DNA from: Myxocyprinus asiaticus
Taxonomy: Eukaryota; Chordata; Actinopteri; Cypriniformes; Catostomidae
DNA: 64,000 nucleotides
Direction: 5' to 3'
Assembly (NCBI RefSeq): GCF_019703515.2
Contig: NC_059388.1
Span: 5,483,979-5,547,978, forward strand
Shown here one piece after another: positions 46,960-57,925 of this stretch. The notes below the pieces were generated by a model that saw only the letters and a list, made by a program, of their open reading frames with translations, was not told where the DNA came from and searched no databases. Each line of letters opens with the position of its first letter. The first letter of the stretch is position 1. The translations under genes and the position numbers were made by a program.

Positions 46960-48110
46960 CAGCTGAGTGCCACCAACCAAGCTTTGGAAGCTCCCCTCAC
47001 AGAGCTCACCGAACAACTTCAACAGCTGCAAAGCTGTCTGAGTCTGGTCCAACTGCTGTGCCTTCAGCCCCCCTGCTGTCTGAGCATTGTCTTAATCCTC
47101 CAGCGCCCTACAATGGTGCTCCTCAATCATGTAGATAATTTCTCTCCCTATGCTCTCTGGTGTTCTCTCTGCAGCCCTCCACAATCCCCTCTGAGGACTC
47201 TAAGGTGGCCTATGTGATTACACTGCTTACCAGATGGGCCCATGAGTGGGGCACTGCAATATGGTATGCCCAGGCCTCATTCTGTTCCATTTTTTCTAAA
47301 TTGAAATGAAGGTTTTTGACCTTGCTCTCCAGGGCCAGCTGTGTGAAATCAATCAGGGAGAGTTTTCGGTCTCCGATTACACCATTTATTTCCGTACCCT
47401 CGCCGATAATGGAGACTGGAACAAGTCCATACTATGGGATAGATTTCTGCATGGGATTTCTGACTATATACTTGATGAAATATATGCCTTGGATCTACCC
47501 TCATGCTTCGATGACCTGAGTCTTGCCATCCATGTTGACAACAGGCTAAGATTTCCCTAGCGCAATCGTGCTTCTTTCATCTTTGGGACTTGGAAGACCT
47601 CAGAACTCCAGCACTGCCTCTGCCCATCCAGAGCAATCTTTGTATGCTGAGACCATGCAGTTTGGCTGGACTTGGTTGTCCACAGAGAAGACCCTAACAC
47701 AAGGGCCTTTGTCTGTACTGTGGCAAAGCAGATCACTTCTCCAACTCCTGGCCAGTAAAAGGCACAGCTCACCAGTAGACAGGCATACTTGTGAGCCTGA
47801 CCTCAATGGGTTTGGCCCCAACACTCTGCAATCTCCTCCCGGCTGTGATGCAGTGGGGAGAATTTAAATATCACTGCTCCGTCTTTATGACTCTGGGGCT
47901 GAGGGGAACTGCATTGACTCCTCCTTAACCAACCAGTTGGGTCTTCCTGTGATTGAACTGGACTTCTTTTGGTTGATAGCAGTCTGAATGGCAAACTCTT
48001 GGGGAGAGTTAACCTAGTCTCCATCCTGGCCTTTTGATTTTGGTCAACCATGAGTAGACTGTGCTTTATTTAATCAGGTCCCCTTTCGCCTCAGTTGTTC
48101 TGGTGCATTC
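46960..48110 (+). pseudogene. Gypsy-like gag-protease remnant
   Basis: The best gag block is 47,306-47,560: MKVFDLALQG, SVSDYTIYFRTLADNGDWN, LWDRFLHGISDYILDEIY, the core capsid-type region of fish gypsy gag. A zinc knuckle follows near 47,705-47,752 (CLYCGKADHFSNSW), with the last Cys of CCHC changed to Trp. Near 47,888-47,960, YDSGAEGNCID and NQLGLPVIELDF are the aspartic protease active-site region. Frame breaks separate the three. Confidence 0.85.
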
Positions 48111-48240
48111 CTGATTAGTACAGCACAATCCTCATGTTTTTTGGGCTGATGGGCTACAGAGCAGAGGCAAGATGTTGGGTCACAGCCTTGAAAATTCTGG
48201 ATGCTTCCCTCATTGACAATTTCCACCTGTCAAGCGTGCC

Positions 48241-48916
48241 TGTCGAGATTCTGGGTTAGTATGCCATGAGATTGCTCTATTTGTTTTTGTATCTCAGTGT
48301 TCACTCGTGTCTGTTTGTTTACAGGTGCCATGTGCTGGCTGAAAATTGAGGTTTCCTTGCATGGGTGATTGTAGAGCAGCCACGAACAACCAGCGGCACG
48401 TGTTCCTCATCTCCCTCATCACCTTTTTGCGTAATTTACCACCTTGTGTTTTCAGTCCTGTGCCAGATTAGCACCAAGCAGTCCAGCACTTCTGAGTGTT
48501 ATTCTTAGATCTGTCTGTGTTTTTCCTGCCTGTCTGTTTTTTGTGTTTCTTTTCTAGACAGTACCTTCTCAAATGCCTCAGACCAACTCCCAGATTCCCC
48601 TTCGTTGAGGTCTCCTTCCCTTGTCTCCTGTTCCTCTGTCTAACACCCCAGCTTCTCTCTCCTTCGCTGGCTGACTCCCTCTCTGTTATGGACCCTCAGT
48701 TCAGGCTCCCCGGCCTTCATTGTTCACTCCCAGTGTGTGGCTGCCCGGCTCCTTCCTGGAACTCACCACTTCCCCCTCAGCCCCCACCCACCACAGCCTC
48801 TACCGGGTTTTCCACTCGGTGGCCTATCCTGACTGTTTTGCACTTTAATTTGTAAATAAACTGACTGACATTGTACTCACCTGTTTGGGTCCTCTTTCCT
48901 GAACCAGTTCCTGACA
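48241..48916 (+). repeat. 3' LTR (676 bp)
   Basis: TGTCGAGATTCTGGG to CAGTTCCTGACA. Clearly diverged from the 5' LTR by many substitutions and small indels, so the insertion is old. No purine tract is seen just upstream, consistent with deletion up to the LTR edge. Confidence 0.9.
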
Positions 48917-49127
48917 AAGTGACTTACAATTCACTTATTACAGGAATAATCATGTAAATTCTTTATCAAGGAAACAATGATGATGGCTCATGGACCAACT
49001 CTTGTGGGTATCGGACTTACAACCTTTCAGTTCCCAGCCCAGAACTTTAAACAATACAGTTTGAAACACTCTTTATGAGTGTCAATAACTCTCATACATA
49101 ATATTTTGACACTAATGCAGCACTCAC

Positions 49128-49289
49128 ATTCAATACGTATCTGCTCCATCTCTGACACCTCAGCAATGGACTCCTTCAGGTCTTCTACAAACTTCAGCAG
49201 CTCCTCTGCATTCTGAGCACAGAAATTCAACACCTGCTTCTTATCAGAGCCTGAACCTGGTGATAAGATGGTGATTGCGTGAGGATAGT
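49128..49289 (-). CDS. iqsec3: IQSEC3-like exon: PH domain C-terminal strand and helix
   Basis: 162-nt exon with acceptor TTTTCTGTTTCAG and donor GAAT|GTGAGT; phase 1 at both ends. It starts [18 protein letters not shown] and continues into the long amphipathic helix containing [20 protein letters not shown], ending QIRIE. The DL[KR]ESIAEVxEME signature is the closing helix of the PH domain in IQSEC/BRAG proteins (established family knowledge, recalled rather than searched). No stop or frame break. An open frame continues past the donor to 49,027, but it loses similarity exactly at the GT. Confidence 0.93.
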
Positions 49290-49355
49290 CTGAAACAGAA
49301 AATAACAGAGAAACAATGTAATGCAGTAAGTAGCAATGCTTAAAAATAATGTAAG

Positions 49356-49624
49356 TTCAAGGGATAATTCACACAAAATTTCTAATTCTGTCATCTCTTA
49401 CTCGCCCTCATGTCTTTACAAACCCATATGACTTAGAAGTTAGGCAGAATGACAAGGACTGATAGTCACAGTCACCATTCACATGTATTTTTCCATACAA
49501 TGAAATTAAATCCTTTATGTCTCCTTTGTGTTCCCCAGATGACAGAAAGGCATACAGGTTTGGAACAATATGAGGAGTAAATGATGACAGAATTTTTTTT
49601 TTTTTTTTGTGAACCATCACTTTA
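49356..49624. mobile_element. Short MITE related to the 31,025 element
   Basis: Left AAGGGATAATTCAC, right GTGAACCATCACTTTAA, with GTCATCTCTTACTCGCCCTC inside like the TTTACTCACCCTC of the larger element. A 16-base T-run lies near the right end. It sits 67 bp from the 162-nt exon. Confidence 0.78.
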
Positions 49625-50264
49625 AGAGTTTGATATGGTATATATTGTTGGCAAGTTTGAGAGTCTCTTTATATACAGTAACACATTATAAAGATGTTGT
49701 GTTGTTATGTACATGTTATGTATTGTAATGCATTCATAATGCCTCACAACTTACTTCTAATATTAATACTAATCAGTTCTATGTTCTTGTAACTAATTGT
49801 GACAACAGTTTTAATAGATTTTAATACTCATGTATTGATGATTTTATCTTTTGAAGTCAATATAAAATGGCATTTGCAACCCATATGACTTCCATAAAAA
49901 TATGAATTATGAGAAAAAGTAGCAGGGCAGGACTTGATTTTATCGACTGGGTTGGATTGTGAAAACCCCTTTTCCAAGTTCTATGCCAGAAAAGATCTAG
50001 CAGCCTGAGCTGTAGCCTAAAACAATGCCTAAATATCTATGTGATGTCAGCTGAAAAGAAAACTTGTTTCAGAGGTGGAAATATTTATTACATTTTGATG
50101 CAAGATAAGAAAGACCAAGCCTAACTTATTTTTCTTTGGAATAATGATGTTCGTGCTAATAAATCACACAAAATATGAGTATTATTAAAGTATATAGTGT
50201 AAATGTTATCTTCAAAGAGTAAAATACATTAAAGAGATGGATCATCACCAAATTTCATGAGGTA
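49625..50264. other. Intron, nothing recognised
   Basis: AT-rich, no coding or repeat signal I can support. Confidence 0.5.
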
Positions 50265-51413
50265 CACTAGCAGCCAAAAGTTTGGAATTATCACCAAAGT
50301 GGCATTCAACTGATCACATTGTATAGTCAGGACATTAATAACGTAGAAAATTACTATTACAGTTTGAATTGTTTTTTCCAGAACTTCAAAGAGTTCTCAT
50401 CAAAAAATCCTCCACGTGCAGCAATGACAGCTTTGCAGATCCTTGGCATTCTAGCTGTCAGTTTGTCCAGATACTTAGGTGACATTTCACCCCACGCTTC
50501 CTGTAGCACTTGCCATAGATGTGGCTGTCTTTTCGGGCACTTCTCACGGTCTAGCTGACCCACAAAATCTCAATGGGTTTAAGATGCATAACACTTTTTT
50601 CCAATTATCTGTTGTCCAATGTCTGTTTCTTTGCCCACTCTAAACTTTTCTTTTTGTTTTTCTGTTTCAAAAGTGGCTTTTTCTTTGCAATTCTTCCCAT
50701 AAGGCCTGCAACCCTGAGTCTTCTTCAGAATTCAATGAAGCTGAGGACATGTGAGGTGTCTATTTCTCAAACTAGAGAATCTGATGTACTTATCCTCTTG
50801 TTTAGTTGTACATCTGGCCTTCCATGTCTCATTCTGTCCTTTTTAGAGCCAGTTTTCATTTGTCTTTGAAGACTGCAGTGTACACCAGTGTACCAATCTT
50901 TGAAGATTTTCATGAAATCTTCAGTTTTTTGGCAATTTCAAGCATTGTATAGCCTTCATTCCTCAAAACAATGATTAAATGATGAGTTTCTAGAGAAAGC
51001 TGTTTCTTTTTTGCCATTTTCGACCTAATATTGACCTTAAGACATGCCATTCTATTGCATACTGTGGCAATTCTAAAACAAACACAAAGACAATGTTAAT
51101 CTTAATTTAACGAACCATAAATCTTTCAGCAGTGTTTGATAGAATGGCAAGTGATTTTCTAGTACCAAATTAGTAATCTAGCATTACTCAAGGATAAGGT
51201 GTTTGAGTGATGGCTGCTGGAAATGGGGCCTGTCTAGATTTGATCAAAAATGATGTTTTTCAAATAGTGATGGTGCTGTTTTCTTTTTTACATCAGTAAT
51301 GTCTTGACTATACTTTGCGGTCAGCTGAATGCCACTTTGGTGAATTAAAGTACCAATTTCCTTCCGAAACAGCAAAATCTGTACATTATTCCAAACTTTT
51401 GGCAGCCTGTGTG
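50265..51413 (-). mobile_element. Internally deleted Tc1-like element, copy B
   Basis: CACTAGCAGCCAAAAGTTTG at the left and AAACTTTTGGCAGCCTGTG at the right, next to TA. Same structure as copy A at 38,823, including the junction GATGCATAACACTTTTTTCC (50,583-50,602) that joins the WKRVLW part of the transposase to the part after the catalytic Glu loop. It keeps the full left side (50,280-50,450), which copy A lost. Confidence 0.88.
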
Positions 51414-51421
51414 TATATCAT

Positions 51422-51625
51422 TGTAACGGTATAAGGACGGGCAAGGAGGAGGCAGGAACCGGCTGAACAGTAAACAAAGTTTAATAAGGATCTCAACATA
51501 AAACAAACACAGACATGCATGCAACGTGGCCGCGTGCATGTCTCTCTTGTGCGGCTCCCCTTTATCTCGCTCTCCCACTGATTAGCTGCTTCAGCGCCAC
51601 CCGTGCATCATCACGGCCCGGCCAC
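51422..51625. repeat. Possible LTR fragment
   Basis: TGTAACGGTATAAGGACGGG... is GC-richer than its surroundings and has the look of a cyprinid LTR end (AACAGTAAACAAAGTTTAAT; CATCACGGCCCGGCC). Only one end is seen. Confidence 0.4.
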
Positions 51626-52092
51626 ACCCTCCTCCTCATCATAATCATTTTTTAATGCATTTTAATCTGTAAAGGTGTAACCAGGTATATTGGTATAATA
51701 ATAGTTATTATAATTATTATAAAGTATTATAATTAAGGTTGTTAATTTAACATGTTCATTAAGTGCGCCAGAACACTAGAGTAGGCAGCACAGAATAAGT
51801 AAGGAGCCATTCGAACATGATGCGTTCTTGCTTTGAAAAAGAGCTGGATGGAGCGTAAAGGAATCCAACAAAAACAAGGGTCTCAAGACACGTATTTGAG
51901 GATTGAACTAAACTGAAAAACAGTGTAGTGCAATACGACATCCAAGGATGTCTATATGATAAATGTGTACATATAGCAAAAAATAAATAAATAAATGTGC
52001 AGATGGAATGTGCAAACACATCCTGTATAAACAGCCTCTAAGTCTAAGGATGTTGTTCAATGATATTGAAATGAAACAATATATTGAAATCG

Positions 52093-52300
52093 TCCTGGTT
52101 ACTTGCGTAACCTCCATTCCCTGATGGAGGGAACGAGACGTTGTGTCGATGTAGTGACACTAGGGGTCACTCTTGGGAGCCCGAGACACCTCTGGTCTTT
52201 GAAAAAAGGCCAATGAAAATTACATATAAAATTTGCATACCACTCCCCCAGACATTCAGGTATAAAAGGAGCTGGTATGCAACCACTCATTCAGGTTTTA
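52093..52300. repeat. DIRS copy 3, left edge and ITR
   Basis: TCCTGGTTACTTGCGTAACC edge, GACACTAGGGGTCACTCTTG and TATAAAAGGAGCTGG at about 52,261. Confidence 0.85.
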
Positions 52301-52361
52301 TACTGAGGAGCCAAGACAAGGTCCGGCTATTTCAGTGGGTAGTTCAGCATTGTGGCAGGAG

Positions 52362-52472
52362 GGACACAACGTCTCGTTCCCTCCATCAGGGAACGGAGGT
52401 TACGCAAGTAATCAGGACATTCCCTATCTGTCACTCACTTGACGTTGTGTCAGTTTAGTGACACTAGAGGTC
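52362..52472. repeat. DIRS copy 3, complete internal complementary region
   Basis: 52,363-52,415 mirrors the left outer edge (52,093-52,145), and 52,420-52,472 mirrors the right outer edge (55,860-55,912). The junction reads GCAAGTAATCAGGACATTCC and shows the two element ends side by side. Confidence 0.88.
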
Positions 52473-53240
52473 CCTATACAAAATGCAGCAACTGGCTGAA
52501 CTGTGTTACGTGAACTGGCGGTGTGTGATGGGCAGACCACTGTGTGCCTCGTAGCCAGTGCAACAGGCCGACACGTAACCTCCCCCAACACAGTTATGAG
52601 TGTTGAACGGTGCTTTGGGACAAGTCGATAGAGTCGATATCCCAGAAGATAGAGACGGGCTAGCCCAGTCGTGGCTTCTTATCCCCTTTTTTTCCACTCC
52701 CTAAAAAAAAGGGGGATTATCCGACTGGGCCGACCAGGTCTAGTCGGGGGGGTGTCCCTCCCAAGGGGAGGACACCGCAGAGACCACACCTCGCCCAGAG
52801 AGAGGAGGGGTATTTAAGTGGAAATATGTCACATGGTATTGCCGAGCTATGTCAGAAGTATGCCATGTGGAGAAGTCCCATGGTAGGTCCTACCCTATGG
52901 GGGAGGAGTTACTACAAGCACGGAGACTGGGGCAGAGGGGCCTCCGCCCAAGGAAGATGCAGTTAGCGGGAAACGAATTAGCGGAAGACATACGTCGCAT
53001 GGGGTTACCTACGGGGAACTGCCACATGCGGAGCACCTACCCCAGTACAGGGCTTTAGTTAGCACGTGTACTGGGCTGACAGCGAGTCTCTCCGAAAACT
53101 CGACTGTCACAGGGCTCGGAGGAAGTCAGCCAGGGAACACAGTTTGTGAACACTACTGGGAGTTAATGGCACACGTCTTCAGCTCAAGGGAGGTGAAAGG
53201 CAATATGTGCAAGCGATACACCCGGCTGGCTGTCCCGGAC

Positions 53241-53830
53241 TTACCTGCTTGTCCGTGCCACTACACGGGACGAAACCGGTTCCACCCGGAGGTTGTAGAA
53301 CCTCGCAAAGGTGTTGGGTGTTGCCCAGCCCGCTGCTATGCAAATGTCTGTTAGAGAGGCACCCCTGGTCAAGGCCCAGGAGGCCACTACACCCCTGGTA
53401 GAATGGGCTCGTAGCCCTACCAGAAGCGGCATGTCCTGAGCATGATATGCCATAGTTATGGCATCAATGAGCCAGTGGGCGATCCTCTGCTTGGAGACAG
53501 CGCTTCCTTTCCGCTGTCCACCAAAGCAGACAAAGAGCTTCTCAGAGACTTTAAAGCTCTGCGTGCGATCCAAATAGATGCATAAAGCGTGCACCGGACA
53601 CAGCAACGTCAGGGCTGGGTCTGCCTCCTCCTGGGGAAGCACTTGCAGGTTCACCACCTGATCCCTAAAAGGGGTCGTGGGAACCTTGGGTACATAGCCC
53701 GGTTGGGGTCTCAGTATCACGTGAGAGTAGCCCGGACCAAACTCCAGGCACGTTTCACTGACAGAGAACGCTTTCCGGTCTCCTACCCTCTTGATGGAAG
53801 TGCTTCCCTAAGGACTTACCATCCACTGTG
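53241..53830 (-). pseudogene. DIRS copy 3 tyrosine recombinase, C-terminal half intact
   Basis: Contains TSIKRVGDRKAF (Arg), GLRAHSTRGVVASWAL (the H-x-x-R box) and GWATPNTFARFYNLRVEP with the nucleophilic Tyr retained. This is the only copy with a complete set of C-terminal catalytic residues. The N-terminal core-binding part is cut by the deletion at about 53,800. Confidence 0.88.
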
Positions 53831-53891
53831 TCGTGGTGTGCCGCTATAGCGGCTACATACACCTTCAAGGTGGAAAGGGACAGCCGCCCTT

Positions 53892-54980
53892 CTAACCTCT
53901 CCTGCAAGAAGGAAAGCACCGATCTGACCAATCATCTCTGGGGTCTTCCCGTTGGGAAGAACACCACTTTGCGAACAGACGCCACTTAAAGGCATACGGG
54001 TGCTTCATAGAGGGGGTCCTAGACTGAGTGATCGTGTCTACCACCGTGGGTGGTAGACCGCTTAGGTCTTCCATGTCCCATCCAGGGGCCAGACATGGAG
54101 ATTCCAGAGGTCTGGTTGCGGGTGCCAGATGGTGCCCCGTCCCTGAGAAAGAAGGTCCTTCCTCAGGGGAATTCACCGGGGGGGCTGTCGCGAGGAGCGT
54201 GAGGTCCGAGAACCACGTCTGGGTGGGCCAGTAGGGTGCTACCAGGACGACCTGCTCCTCATCCTCCCTGACCTTGCACAGGGTCTGTGCAAGTAGGCTC
54301 ACTGGGGGAAACGCATATTTGCGCAGTCCAGGGGGCCAGCTGTGTGCCAGCGCATCCATACCGAGAGGTGCCTCAGTCAGGGCGTACCAGAGCGGGCAGT
54401 GGGAGGATTCTTGGTAGGTAAACAGGTCTACCTGTGCCTGTCCGAATCGACTCCAGATCAGCTGGACCACCTGAGGGTGGAGTCTCCACTCTCCCCTGAG
54501 GGTAACCTGCCGTGACAGCGCGTCCGCTGCAGTGTTGAGGTCGCCCGGGATGTGAGTGGTTCGCAGCAACTTGAGGTGCTGCTGACTCCAGAGGAGGAGA
54601 TAGCGGGCGAGTTGTGACATTCAACGGGAGTGCAGGCCGCCTTGACGGTTGACATATGCTACCGTTGCCGTGTTGTCTTTCCGAACTAAAATGTGCTTGC
54701 CCTGGATCAATGGCAGGAACCTCTGCAGGGTGAGCAGAATTGCTAGCAACTCGAGTCAGTTGATGTGCCAATGCAGCCGCAGGCCCGTCCACAAGCCGGC
54801 GGCTGCGTGCCCATTGCAAATAGCATCCCAGCCCATCTTGGAAGTGTCTTTCATGACCACGACACGCCTGGAGACCTGCTCTAGGGGAACGCCTGCGTGT
54901 AGAACCGTGAGGTCAGTCCAAGGGCTGAAGAGGCGGTGACAGATTGGCATGATGACCACGCGATGTGTCCCGCCGCGCCG
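53892..54980 (-). pseudogene. DIRS copy 3 RNase H and linker to recombinase
   Basis: 54,959-54,756 reads VPLEQVSRRVVV, then MKDTSKMGWDAICNGH, the RNase H strand that copy 1 lacks. It is followed by HWHIN, then breaks and frame changes to 54,620, after which LRTTHIPGDLNTAADALSRQ and QVDLFTYQES lead into the recombinase N-terminus (KWRLFAKWCSSQREDPR). Confidence 0.82.
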
Positions 54981-55530
54981 TGACCTTCAGAGCCCGGAGA
55001 GCGAGGTCAGTCGCCGAGCGCAGCTCCTGCATCAAATCTTGGGCGGAACTACCCTCGTGCAGTTCTTTTAGCACCTTGGCTTGGTGGACCTGCAGGAGAG
55101 CCATGGCGTGCAGGGTGGAGGTGGCTTGTCCAGCAGCACTATAGGCTTTGGCCGTCAGGGACGACGTGAACCTACAGGCCCTGGATGGGAGCTTTGGGTG
55201 TTCGCGCCAGGTGGCGGCACTCTGCGGGCATAGGTGCACCGCGAGCGCCTTATCCATGGGGGGAATCGCCGAATAGCCCCTGGTCGCCCCGCCATTGAGG
55301 GTAGTGAGGGCGGGGGAGCTGAAAGATCGGGACCGGGCAGTAAAAGGTGCCTCCCACGATTTTGTCAGCTCCTCGTGCACTTCCGGGAAGAAAGGGACTG
55401 GAGTGGGGTGTGGCTGCTTTGAGCAGCACCGCGAGCTCAGGAACCAATCATCGAGCCGCGAGGGTTCAGGGGAGAGCGGAGGGCTGCACTCTAGCATGAC
55501 GCTCGCGTCCGCCCGGGAAAGCATGTCCAT
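54913..55530 (-). pseudogene. DIRS copy 3 gag-like C-terminal part fused to pol debris
   Basis: DMLSRADASVMLE, SPEPSRLDDWFLSS, PFFPEVHEELTKSWE and the YSAAGQATSTLHAMALLQVH helix are all in one frame. This shows the original gag frame better than copy 1. The last residues (RRDTSRGHHANLSP) come from the deletion joint into RNase H. Confidence 0.82.
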
Positions 55531-55912
55531 TATTTCCGCATCAGCCTGTGACTGGGCAATCGTCCCCGAGGGGGGAGCCCAGCTGAGGCTTCTGCGTCCG
55601 ACTGGATGATCCCGCTCTCCGATGCTGCGCTCGAGAGCTCATCAGCTTTGCGGGCTCCGAACAAGAAGTCGAACTCGCCATGAGACGAGCCGGCAGACTC
55701 ATCTGGACGCCCAGTCGGGGCAGACGAGCGTGCTGGGGAATGGGAGGTCCGTGGGGGGATACCCGGCGGAGGTGATCCCATTGGGGTCCCCAAATCGCCC
55801 CCAGTGCTAGCCGTGCTGGCCTCATACCCGTAGGTAGAAGGACCGAGGCTCCCAAGAGTGACCCCTAGTGTCACTACTTCGACACAATGTCGAGTGAGTG
55901 ACAGATAGGGAA

Positions 55913-56339
55913 CTGAAGTTACTTTTAGTAATGTCTATTCAATGCTTTTGTCTTCCATAATAGGCCAATGTAATTACTAGGAATTCGGGGGCTTCCCAAA
56001 ACAAAGATGTTTATTTATGATGAATTAGTTTAATTAATCATGCATTATAAGGAATTATGAATGCCTTTAATGCATAATATTGCAATTTCTAATATATTGC
56101 CCTATTGCACAACTTGGATAACTATTTCACTACAGTGACTAATTCAGTGATAATTTACTATTTTCTGTAGCTGTTCTCCCTGGAATCTCCATGTTTGCTT
56201 CTTTGTGCGTTTCCTCATTTGCGTTTGTTGTGTCCACTCTTTTCAGTCAGTCATTACAGATTTGAGTTGTGGAGAAATAAGAGTATGAGGCATAACACTC
56301 ATCTCTCTAATTACAGACCAGCTGCCATCAGAGTTTGTG

Positions 56340-56405
<66 letters not shown>

Positions 56406-57504
56406 TGAGATGCTTGTGACTACCTTAACTGGAAAATGATAGGGTTTTTTCAATGCCTGCCACCATCTTCATTTATCATTTGGTATTTCCTTTGTTGGAT
56501 GTAAATTAGTGAGGCGGGTGTTTGAAAGAACCATAATAGTCAAGCTCCACTTCAAAATAAACATACTTCTTTACAATATACTGTATCATGTAAAGGGAGT
56601 ACATCAAAAGAGTAGGATGCACAAAACCTGGGTGACCTACTGCATCTTCTTAGATTCTTAAGTAGCTTTACTGTTACTGAAGACAATGGGAGCTGAGAAG
56701 CCATCAGATTCAAAATGCTGAATAAACACTTAATAATAACACCAGAGTAAATTATGTTTGCGATTATTGTTGGTACGATTTAGGTCAAAGATCATACATA
56801 TTGTCAAAGGACAATAGCCACACTCTGGATTTAGTTTGTCCAGGAATCTGTTTATACTACAAATTTGCATACCTAAAGACTATATTTCATCAACAGTTGA
56901 AAAGTAAGTTTTTCATCAAATGCAGTACATACTCTGAAAGTAAAGGAATTTGGACAATTTGGACCTGTCTCCAGCTAGGCTAGATGAACGTGATTTCATT
57001 AGTAGTAACAGGTTTTCATAGTATACACAGTTTTGTATATATGGATAGACACATAAATGTACAACAAATGGACAGCATCTAAAATGTAAGGGCTTTTACA
57101 ACATTAAAGATATAGAGGTTCGATACAAATGTTTACAACTCCTCAAATTTAGCCATACAAAGAGTGCAATTGACATTATTAGTTCTAAAAGTCCAATCTG
57201 TATTAATAAATAGATAAAACTGTATAAAGGTCTTTAAAAGTTTCTCTATCACTTACTGATAAAAGAGGGTGCCGCTCTGGAATTTTGTCTGATTATTGAG
57301 CTTGGCCAACTGTGGTGATACTCCTGAAAGTTTCCAGAGATTTTAGTTCCGAATAGTTTTCAGAGGATTCGTTAAGACTTCTACGTCTCTAAATCATACG
57401 TTTAAGGGTTTATGCTTTAGAAGCTGCCAATATGTTGATATTGTACATTTCAATGTCTATTCAAACAACAAAACTGTATACGTACACTCTACATTCATAC
57501 ATAC
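55913..57504. other. Intron with a (GA)n microsatellite
   Basis: About 25 GA units at 56,349-56,397. Nothing else recognised before the 100-nt exon. Confidence 0.6.
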
Positions 57505-57604
57505 ATTCGTTCTCAAACAGGTGAAACTGCATGCCTAGCAGACCCATAGCTTTGCAGAAGGTGTAGGCAGCTGAACTCTTCTTCTTTGGACACAGTTTCA
57601 AAAT
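57505..57604 (-). CDS. iqsec3: IQSEC3-like exon: PH domain, middle strands
   Basis: 100-nt coding exon. The acceptor on the minus strand is a pyrimidine tract ending CCTCCACAG, and the donor is GAAT|GTATGT. It begins in phase 0 and ends after the first base of a codon. It encodes 33 residues starting [11 protein letters not shown] and ending FHLFENE, the lysine-rich loop and following strands of the BRAG-family PH domain, which binds phosphoinositides and stimulates exchange activity. The last base joins the next exon to make Tyr, giving ENE-Y-YPH. The preceding coding exon should end in phase 0 with an LFNDLIVV-type strand. I do not find it before the right edge. Confidence 0.9.
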
Positions 57605-57824
57605 CTGTGGAGGAAAGATAATCTATTAGATCCACAGTCACAGAGTAATATTGCTACACTATTGAGATGTGTAGCTTTTCTGTACGGCACCAAGAATACA
57701 ATAGCGTGGAACAAAAAATGCTATTTTTTAGTCAAATGAAGTATTTAACCTTCAGAAAACTTAATATTTGGTTATTTTATATTTCATATTGTAATTTTTT
57801 CCTGTATATATTTGTATACATTTG

Positions 57825-57825
<1 letters not shown>

Positions 57826-57896
<71 letters not shown>
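57826..57896. repeat. (AT)n microsatellite
   Basis: About 35 TA units directly against the left end of the palindromic element. Confidence 0.95.
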
Positions 57897-57898
<2 letters not shown>

Positions 57899-57925
57899 GT
57901 TTTTAACTATATTAAGACATGGTCA

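Larger units (their letters stand above)
46179..48916 (+). mobile_element. Gypsy-like LTR retrotransposon, pol deleted
   Basis: Two direct LTRs enclose 1.35 kb. LTRs start TGTC and end TGGCA or TGACA, and the whole is bounded by the 5-bp duplication AAGTG (46,174-46,178 and 48,917-48,921). The interior carries gag, a zinc knuckle and the start of a protease, then jumps to the 3' LTR: reverse transcriptase, RNase H and integrase are absent. Opposite sense to the host gene. Confidence 0.92.
52093..55912 (-). mobile_element. DIRS-type retrotransposon, copy 3, three internal deletions
   Basis: 3.8 kb, again minus-coding. Left edge, left ITR and complete internal complementary region are present. 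Deletions relative to copy 1: about 180 bp in the recombinase near 53,800; about 1.34 kb removing the whole RT near 54,970; and about 560 bp at the right (near 55,848) removing the gag start and the promoter half of the right ITR. Sense with the host gene, in the intron between the two PH exons. Confidence 0.92.

Noticed and set aside
54649..54939. Plus-strand frame in DIRS copy 3
   Set aside because: Antisense of RNase H; similar shadows occur at the same place in copies 1 and 2.
56349..56397. Arg-Glu repeat protein at 56,195-56,419
   Set aside because: Direct translation of a (GA)n microsatellite.
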